In this document: positions 39,601 through 50,600 of the stretch, in pieces | Position numbering within the stretch: the stretch's first letter is position 1 | How the letters are laid out: every line of letters begins with the position of its first letter | NCBI GenBank assembly: GCA_004352715.1 | Contig: SCFE01000068.1 | Span: 1,629,487-1,693,486 of the forward strand | Length of the DNA: 64,000 nt | Reading direction: 5' to 3' | Source of the DNA: Hofstenia miamia | Taxonomy: Eukaryota; Xenacoelomorpha; Acoela | Notes under the pieces: model-generated | Database searches by the model: none | What the model was told of the DNA's origin: nothing | What the model saw: only the letters and a program-made list of their open reading frames with translations | Program-made: the position numbers and the translations under genes

Positions 39601-41631
39601 ACCACCTAAGCCTGTTGCTGGATATACCTTACCGTGTGTTTTTCGATGTATGAATTGTGGGGCTCTGCAAAATATTCATTTGCCAAATTCTAGCTTTCCT
39701 TTGGATTCTGCGCAACTCAATCGTCCAATGAACGGATACCCAAAGTAAGAAACATAATTGTAACTTAATTGTTACCCATTAACCATTTCAATTTTAGAAT
39801 TCACCTTTAAAATGACATTAATAAAATTATGTTTGACATTCAAATAATGTTTCATTATGCCATATTTTGGCAATTTGCATTGATCTGATTAAATTAGAAC
39901 AACACCATTGTCACGTTTAATTCAGAAATGTGTATTTGCTATTAACAAATGCAGTTTCATATTCCGAAATTTACAATTCATATTCAGAAATTTGCATTAA
40001 AGGGAAGTAAGAATATTAAATGCAAAAAATCAATAGTACGTATAGTACAAATATAAAGATTTCCAAAGATAATTAAAATTTGCCAATTCTCCAAAGCCAA
40101 AAAATGTAAATGTCTATCTTAGCTACACGATTTAATAGGCTTGACATTATCAAGAAATTAATGTTGCATTTAACCCGGAATTCCTGAAAATTTTTCAGCC
40201 TTAAGTGCCTGTAGTGGTTTGAATTGACCAGCTTATGAAAAATATTTGAAATCGATACGAAATACTCATCTAACTACAAATGATGCAGAGATTATTGTAG
40301 GTGGTATTATATTAGCTCAAAAGTCCTTAGAATATAACTGACATTATTTTTCATAGTAATTGGTCAGATTAAAGCACCGTCACCAGAATTGAACATGACA
40401 CTCGTTGGAAGTGCTAATGAAAAGTGGAAATTTCACATTTGATGTTTTCATATGACGAATTTCATAAGCAAGCAATTGAATAAAAAATTTCACTAATTAT
40501 TATGTGAACCTAATTTCTTTGCATGAACGTTGAGCATTATATCACTATTGTTGAAAACGCCTGTAGAGGAACACTAAGCATATAAAAAAGAATGTTAACC
40601 AGCGTGTAACAATTTTATATCAGGTTTTTTTAAATCTAAAGGGTTTTAGCTAAGTGCGCTCAAAAGTATGTTTTGATGTTCGGGATATTTGTGATATTGT
40701 ATCTATAATAGTTTCCAAATCTTCGTCTGTCATCCTGAAGTGGATTAGCAAAATAAACTTACTAATTATAGAATAATGTTTTAATAAATTTCGGTTTTTG
40801 CTCGTGATATTATGGATTTACTTTTAATCATGCTTGCTTCATTTATGCATTTGAGCTGTTTAGTGGCGCTTTGAATATGAGCCCTACAAAACCTGCTTCA
40901 TCCAAACGTGATAATCAACAAATGCCAAATAATGGTGTGCACAATTTCGATTACCCGCAAATTCTTCAAGGTAGCCCAAATTTACAGAACTCCTATTTCT
41001 CACCTGACACAAGCAAGTCTCCGTTTGGTTTCCCGCCTGGTGCTCAAATTGTTGTAATCCCTGAAGGAGCGCTAAATAAAGAAAAAACGGATGAACCTCT
41101 TAGTAGTGAGCAGCAGGCAAAGGTAGAAGAAATAATCAGGAAGTACACATTCGAGAAAAACGAAAAGTCTGCCTCTGATAGAGATGCGAAATTAGATGCA
41201 ATCATTAAGAAGTACAGCAAGTATGCATTCTAGTTTCTTAGAATATCAATTTGTCAAACTAAACTTATGTATTAATTATAACACGGTTTTTGAATATTGT
41301 TCATCTAATTTGACTGGTACAAATTTAAGCTTTTTCAGAAAACACAAATACAAATATTCATAGAATCAGTAGAATAGGTAAGGCATTGTTAAGATATAAA
41401 CAATTCAATTATAAAGTTTTTTAAATATCAATGTAGGTCTATTCCAAGCCTACATTTAATATTTAAATAGAACAATGCCTGCTAAATTTTTTGAATAATG
41501 TTTGCAGAAAATGGTTCAAGTTATACATTTAAGAACGAGGTAATCAATAAAAGCTAATTATACTGGATTTAATTCTTAAATAGCTTATGTATAGCTTAAT
41601 TTCAAATATAGCTGAAAAACAATGTGTGCAA

Positions 41632-41668
<37 letters not shown>

Positions 41669-44600
41669 GAAATGTACTTTATTTTAACCCTGTAAATGCA
41701 TTGCTAATTATAACAGGATGGCCGTTGATGAGCTCAGTGATTCAATTGATGATGACGACGATGAGATTATACAGATCGGGAAGGGAAAAAATCAACCTCT
41801 GCATTCTATGAGAGATAATGATCTCTTCGCTTCTCCGTCTCCTATTCCCCACGAAACATCTCCTGATAAACATCAATCGCTAAGAGAAATCGAGGTATCT
41901 GCAACAGCTGCAGCAAAATGGTGGGATAAAGTGAAAAAATCAAAGGTTTGATGTTAAATAAGTGTTTGCAAAGTATCAAACTTTAATAAACTTCATTTTC
42001 AACACATTTTTACAAGTTATTATATTTAAATAATAACTTATTATTTCTATACAAAAACATCAAAATATTGCGGAAATATGTCTGAATTAACGTAAAATAT
42101 ATGAAAATCAATCATTGGGTTTTTTATGAATAATTTTATCGATAACATTTAGTGTATTTTTTATCTCAAAGTTTAAAAAAATTCATATTGATTTAGATAC
42201 TTGCGTGCATCAATTGCGCCCCTATATTCATTCCATACAATTTAATTAATTGTTTGTAATTTCATTGGCGAATTCAATTATTGCTGTTTTCTATAAATTC
42301 TAGAATTAGATCTTCATCAAAGCTGCATAACTGAGCTTTGAGATCTCTTAGTAAAATTAATAAACATGTATCAATCACGATTTAATTACATTCAGCTGTT
42401 GTAAATTATGAAATAATTAATCTATCGAAATCATAATTGTAAAAATAGATAAATATTTTAAGAAAAACATCATTGATAGGTATCGCTTCTAAATTCAATG
42501 CATGGACTAATTCATTTTTATTCTTAATCCCTTAAAGTATTTGTAGTGTTCATTTTATTTGTCATTTGTGGGTTCTAGCTAAAAAATCTTAAAATTTACT
42601 CCTGCTGAATAACTCATGTTTAGAGACAACTTTTTAAGCGCTACGATTACAAATTTAAAGTCAATATAAATAAATATCATAGTTTGACTATTGGCTATGT
42701 GTATTCATTATAAATGTCATCTATTGCTGTAATTTACTTTAAAAATCAAGAATATTTAATTCTAAAATCGATAATGATTATTTTTGTCATGCCGGGTTAT
42801 GATGAAGCCTCTATCGATATGAATATATTGGCTTGTAAAAATGATGTTATGCATGTGGAAATATAAAATACATGTGTTTAAGCTCATTTATCAACATTAA
42901 GTTCTACTAAAATTCTGATACACTTTTATCAGCGTTCATTTCTTCAATATTTAATTTGAATTATAGGAATTAAATTTTTTAACATTTTAGCAACTTTTGG
43001 TGTATATTGAATTAAAATTTGCTGAAATTACATTGTATAAAATAGGAAAGTCCGAATCCTCGTGATGATTATTGCCAAGCCGAATATCCAAGCCGCGATC
43101 GTCTGCAAGCTGCGCGAGATGATATGAACTTTTCGGATCAGTCCACACCACCTTTATCAAGAAAATCCTATCCTGCTTTTAATAATGAAAATGAAAAAAA
43201 GAAAAAGAAATCCAAACAGAAGCCAAATTTAAGCAATCCATATGATCAATCTATCAAAAACCTAAAAGGACACTTTGATTTTTCTGATTCAGATGAAGAT
43301 GAAAGACCTGCTCATCCAACATCCTTAGTACATTCGCAGCCTTTATTATCACAACCGAAATTTTCACAGCCGCTTCATTCACAACCATTAGGTATCTATG
43401 AATTTGAAATTGATTTTCTTAACTTTTCTCTTAGTAGCTTAGAATTAGATTTTGGGATGGTCCCTAAAAAAATTTTTTATCAAATATTACGAAATTTGCA
43501 TATTGCATTTTCATTTTATTCAAAATAATACGCAATTGTGAAATGCCATTCGTAGTTTGGCAATTACAGCGTTTATTTGATGAATAGTTGAATTTTGACA
43601 TTGATAGCATGGTGCTAACCAGTAACGTTTGTTATTATTAGCGCGGTAACCGGCATTATATTTTAAACTTTTGTTCAAAAATACGCTTTCTTAAATGGTT
43701 TAATTGGTACTGCTAATAGAGTATATTTTATGGTGATTGTTTCAGCTAGTTTGCCTTAATGCATCACAGATTGTAGCAAGCAGCATGAGTTCAATAAATT
43801 TCCAATATTTCAGTATTCCTAAGTGTGTTCATTAGATTAAGGAATTAAATTCACTTGAAAAGGCGGGAAAGACTGATTTTAAACCCGGGTACAATTGTTC
43901 CAAAACCTGCAGCGTTTTGCGCGCAATGCACTCCTAATATATTGCTAATATATTTTCTATTTCCGAATTTTTAAAAAGAGAATATAGACTATACAACATA
44001 AATTTTTAATTAGAATAAAATTATCTATTTTATTTTTCTGATGACATTTTAAACAAAATTCACCATTAATTAGTGTATAATTCTTGGTGTTTTTAAATGT
44101 TATTAATATATAGAAATTCACTTCGCACTTTCATGGACTTTAGCTCTTAGAATATACGTCTAAGTACTTTTTGAGTTTTATTAAAACTATTCAAAATATT
44201 TATGTGGTTCAAATAGTCTTTGATTCTGACGAAGACATCATATCGGTTCCAATATCTCGCCCGACATCTCTATTTGCCAATACCCCTACATCAAGTGTAA
44301 ACAAGCCCACTACACCTAAATCCTTTACGCCTCGTTCGGACACACCAAAACTGGATGAATCTAATTTGGATTCTTCTGACCTCAAGTTCGATCCATATAT
44401 TCCACCTCTTCAAGGAGATTCTCATATTAGCAGACGTAAGATATTTTCGTTTTTATGTAAACGTGTATTATGAAATGTTAAGAGTTAAGAGTGTATTACC
44501 AATATATGCTTATTCATCACCAATTGAAAGCAATATGTCCTGAATATAAATGCTGAATGTTATGTAATAACTAGGCCAACCAAAAGGGCAAAAAAGGCAG

Positions 44601-47600
44601 TAAGGGAAAATTTCGGATCTGTTTCGGATCCAAAAATTCTTTTTTTTACATTGAATGCCACTGTAAATGTGTTAACAATCTCATTCTAAGGGAAATTTAG
44701 TAATTGAATTTCATTGTTCATACAACAGGTTCCGTGTTATTCTTCCTAACAACTTATAAAATTGGTGACGAATATTTTAAATCTGAAAATGCGATTATGT
44801 TAGCCATCATTGTAAAGCAACCAAAAACATCTGTTTATATATATTTGCAAATGGAAAAGCAGAAGTAACACGTGGAAGCAAGTGGCATACATTAGTTACT
44901 GCAAACACCGCTAAAATTTAATGATACTAATATAATTATAAAATTGTCATGTAAGATGCATTATAAGAAACTTGCAATGCCAAGATCAACTTAGTTTTCA
45001 GAAGGTTGTCATTATTATAATTATTAATACAAAAATTTTTTATAGAGTCGTACACTTTGCATACAATAATAGGGTATTAAATTACTTAATGTTGCTTTTA
45101 CATAATTTTAAAGTTTGTAATCCAAACTAGTTTCCAATTTCAATCAAACGAAAAATTAAAAACTTATATTTAAATCTCAAAATTAGTTTGAAAAATGAAT
45201 TTTTCATGGATTATAAAGCACTCTACTACAATTTTTTAGTGCCTTGCAATATACATTTTTGCGTATGTTCTTTAATATGCCATTGTTTCGGCTACTCTTG
45301 TTTTCATCGTCTTAGCTGCAATTTTGAAGTAAATTTTATCTTCTTGTTCTCAATTTATAGTAATATTGCAAAATGGTAAATTTAGATTTGGACATAGTAA
45401 ACTCTTTAAATATATTGCCATTATAGTTGATGACAATTTTAAGGAATTAGATTGCTACAGTTTACAAATATGCCAAGAAAGGAATTTGTTGGAATTTTTG
45501 CAGAGCAATAATCAATTTCCACTCATAAGCAAAATCACGTCAATCAGAAATGGATTTGCTCATTGTGGGTGGACAATTACAGATAAAGAAGCAATCTATT
45601 TCAAACATAAATGGACACTGGCCGAAAATTGAGTCCCACGCCCAGCCGAAGTCCAGTTAGGCCAATTTACATCCTAGCCATTTTAAGCCCATTTTATGAT
45701 CGTTGACAAAAACAATTCTTGAATTTGGTGGACAAAATTAATTGTATTAGATTATAGTACTAGAAGAACATGTGATACTATTGTATTTTCAAAATTTAAC
45801 ATTGAATTTTCAACACATTCCTTTTAAGTTCACTATATTTGAGTTGATTTGTATGCACTAATGGGCAAATAGACCCATTCTCCAATACCTCAGCTAAGCC
45901 CGATCCTGTACTCCCCGGTATATCTCCTATATGTCAATTTTGACCTCACGACAGTGCTTAACTACATAAAATTCTCTATTGGCATTTGAAAAAAAACGTA
46001 GATATATTTTAAGTCCATGTTTACTTATTGTAAGAATACTTATTTATATTCGGTTCTGTTTCGGATCGAAAACTAAAATTCTTTTAAAAAGTCGGATCGG
46101 ATCGGATCCGGATCATGAAGTTTCGGCTTCGGATCAGATCGGATAGTAAAATTTTGGATCCGACTCCATCTCTGCTTCCACATGAAACAAGCTCATATCA
46201 TTTCGCAAAAGGGTCAGTAGCTCTTCAGAAAGTTCGTTATAAAAGCACAAAAATATAAAGCTTATATTGAAATAATGAAAGGCCAAAAATTGCCTGATCT
46301 ACTCATAAAAGTATTGCCAATCGATTTCGCAAAAAGTTTAGCAATTATTGGTATTCTGAATATGATAGGGATTCTAATATTGTCAGTGACTCTAGGAGGC
46401 CTAATCGATTTTGAAAGAATAATTATCGATTACCTATCGGTTTGAGACATATTTTGTGTGTCAATCTTTCTTATGATGAGCTAACTATTGAATATTTTGG
46501 TTTTCATGGTTGTAAACAATCAAATGCCAGCAGTTGATTGGAAGCACAATGAAATTATTACAGCTGCAAGCACATTATTCAGAATTCATCCAACAAAAAC
46601 AACTCGAATTAAATATTTTGCAAGCTCATGTTTCTGCAAAGTAAAACGCTTCGATGTGTGGCAAAGATTGTATGGATCAAAATATTGGATAACACCATAT
46701 ATGAATTAGAGCATTGTATAGCTAGTTTCGCTAATTTTCATTAAAAAACTATTGAAAAAACACAATGTAAAGCCAATCAAATTTGTTTTTCATAAACAAT
46801 AATGAAATTTAAAACCTTGGGAGTAATGGGTTCTCAGACCAATTAAATACTCAAGCTACATTTTCCCATTAGTTCGATTTGATCAGTCATTTGCAGGTAA
46901 TGTAGCAAAATCAAAATTAATTAAGAACCTGAATAGCTTGTTGAGTAAAGTTTGCCAAACAATTCGATTATATATATATATANGTGGCCCGCACTTCAGC
47001 TCACGTAAATGAGCCGGCCCAAGCGCTCTCTTCGCTTCCACCCTTGGTCCAGCATACTTCGAAAAGTTTAGCAGCATTGCGAAACTGTTCTAAGCAATCT
47101 ACATCCCTAGTCACAATGTTATCATTGAAAACTTAACAATAATGCTTGAAATCTAAAATTGGGTCAGCGCCTAATAAATCATATGGTTCTAGAATGCCCT
47201 CCAGCACCCTAATTGGGGGCCATGTACCTGCTGCAATACCTTAAAATGAAGGCTCATTTTTTAATAATCTTGAAATGTATGCGAATTAAGAATTTCCTTC
47301 TAAATAGATTAAATCATGCTTATAAAATTTTATAGAGACTATTTTTACAATCTATTATTTCGATATCCGGCATAAATAGAACTTTGTTACTTTGCTTTCA
47401 CCACCTCATTCCTATATTTAATCGATTTTAATTTCGAATTAACTATTTAATTAAAACGCTTTTTATCAAATTTCAGATTAGTTGATTGAAGCCCCTTTTA
47501 TCATCATTGCATTTGAAAAAATTCTTGACATTAAATATCAAACATAAGTTAGGATATAATTTTAATAGCATTCTGTAGACATGGACTTTCGCCCTCTCTG

Positions 47601-50600
47601 AATTGATTTTTCAAAACTTACTACTTAGTATATTTGCAGCAGGTAAGAAGCTTAATGTTTCAATTTTAGCTGAGGACAATGTGCATAAACCAAGCATTAA
47701 AGAGTTACACAGCTTGGCTATTGCAGCAGATGCAGGTGCCAAATGGATGCAAAAAGTTGCATTAAAGAAGAAACGAAATCTTCACACTCCCATTGTTACT
47801 GAACCAGAAGATATCATAGCAGTAGCTTTTTAGAATATTCTATATCAATATTTTCACAAAATATAGCTTACTTATAGAATATTATTTCTTCATTTTAAAT
47901 TGATTTCTTAGTCATATTAAATTTAAATACTTTCCTAGGTAATAATTTGCCTCATGATAGTTGCAATTCCTGCAATCAGTAGTATAAATATACCATGATA
48001 AGCAAAATTTTTCAGGCAAAATTTTTTTATGTTTTTGATTTTGATAATACAAGAAATGATTTATTATAAGCTTGCAAATATTATTATACTTTAAACAATT
48101 CAAAGACTTCAAATAATATTTTCATTCAAAACTTATATTTTCTAATTTTGATAAATTCTGATGCCATCTTTTGCAATATTGTCCAATTCTCAATTGGTTA
48201 CTCTTTAGCCAATGTCAATGACATTACGTTGATATTTAAAGAGCTTTTGGCGAAAATGTTGATTTATTTTGTTATAAATGGTGAATGTCAAATTTCAATT
48301 AACTATGAAAAAATCATACTTGAAGATCTTGTATGCATGGTATATGTTGTCAGATGACTGTTTGTATTTTAGATTTTCAATAACATTATTTATTCAGCAT
48401 TGTATTGATTGAATATTTTTGAATCATTCTGATTAACTATGATTTATTATGGCAAATATTAATAAACTTGTATTTAACGACACTAATATGATATTCAAAG
48501 ATTTTAGCATGATTAAGAAGAACTAAAAAGTAAATTTATACAACTTATAATGTTTGTTAAGCATAACTTTATCATTAAAAAATTTGCTTTAGTTTATACA
48601 TAAATCTGGGAAATAATTTGTAATTTATAGTTCAACGTTTTAAATCTAGGCACCTACAAATAGAGGCAACCTTCATTCAGCTCCTCCTGTTAGAAGATCT
48701 GGAAGAGCTAGAACTGATTCAACCAGTACAACTGGCTCCGAGCTTCCTCATTTTACAGGATTTTCACCTAGTCCAGTAGAAAATGCAAACTTGCAGCTTG
48801 TTCCTTCAACAGGAAATCAGTTAGAGTCACTCCAGGTAAATAATTTAGCATAATCCTTCTAAAATTAGTTATTAGTTGCCTTGATCAGTAACATGCATTT
48901 AAGTTCGGAATAGGTATAAGGGTTTTTACATCATGCTTAGCTGGCAACCGATCTTGCGTTGTCAAATATAGTAACAAACTCGCAATAAGGCTAGTCAGCC
49001 AACCCTAGGACAGTTATTTATTTATTAATCTATTTTAGATCCAAATTCTTAACAGCTAGGATACCCATAACGAGACCGACAATGACCTTGTATATATTAA
49101 TATTGTATTGTTTGTAATTGGTTAGGAAGCTGCATTTATTTGTATATAGTTTTTAACTCTTTTTATCTTTTGGCAGCTAGTGTCAATCGTCAGTAGTTGT
49201 AGTTATATTTTAAATGTAGGATAGGAAGCTGCTCTATTTATTAACTAGATTTTAATAGCAGCTAGTTTCTTGGCATGTTTGCGTATTAATTACATTGTTT
49301 AAATACACATTATTGAGAGTGAGGTAATAAGTCGAATTGTGCTCCTTCTTTATTATCAGTTAGTTAGGGTACACCTAATAAAATCAGTCTTTGAGAATGA
49401 GCTGAGTTGATGGAACTGGACTACGCGGCATGGCGGATGGCTTCTTGGTTATCAGACACCGCTTCGGGCAGTGGGCCCATCACGAACTGGAGTCTCTCTC
49501 AGATCGTTACCTAAGCAATGGCGATTACTTGTTATGCTTATAATCGTATGGATTCTAAATATAATTTGGTCTAGATTACGGTGTACATGAGACAACGAAA
49601 GTTCAAACAGTTAGACATTACCCCGCTTGGAAGAATCTGTTGTTTGTGATTAAGATTACTAAATACATCTAATTTAATGCACATCTCAGCCTCGGTGATG
49701 ATTCTACAATAATTTTCAAACAATTATTTCTATATTTATTTGCATTAAGGCAAAGAATTGTTGCAATTTTGCCTATTTTCTTTATTGTTAGCACAAGTTT
49801 ACTGTTAATGTATGTATGTGTGAAAACAAATACATTTGAGTTAAGGTCTTAATGGACAAAAATTTGACAGAATATAATTACGTTACATTGAAATCAAATT
49901 TAGAAGAGGAAATGAAATTGATTTATGCATTAAGTCAATTTGAAACTGACTAAGAACTTATAATTGGTTTCTTCATATTGACATTGTACCAATCATTCGG
50001 AAGATACGCAATTTCAAATTTACAATTATATTACAACCCAACTCAATAAGAACATTCTTTCCTTATTATTGTTTTTTTACAAATACTCTGTTCACGAAAT
50101 CTTGTACACTTATACAACAGAATTTTTTAAATACATAACTAATACTAGGCAAGTGGCAGTTGGACTTTTTCACTTGATTTCATTCATATTAGTGCTATGC
50201 GTCCTTATATACTTTAACAAGATTGGGCAGACTGGATTGCTTCTTAACTTAACACGATTTTAACCGGTTTAACTGCTCGTTTGATTTAAACAGTTTGAAC
50301 CGGACCGGATCCAACGCTAATTCATAAATTTCAAAATTATTTAATTCGCGTGCATTCCATAAATATTACAGAATAAATAAGATTTTTTTGGCATATTTTC
50401 TTGTCATTGACTTCTGCTGATTTGTTGTTTTAGAAAACAGCATTGACAAATGTGTTGAACAAACAAGGAACTCATGGAATTCACGACGGTCATGGAATAT
50501 TGAATTTTGGAAGTGTTAATATGTATTTTGGAAATCAAATGGAGAATTTTTCCACACAATTGTGAGTATATACATGTATATCAACACTAGAAAGGCCATA

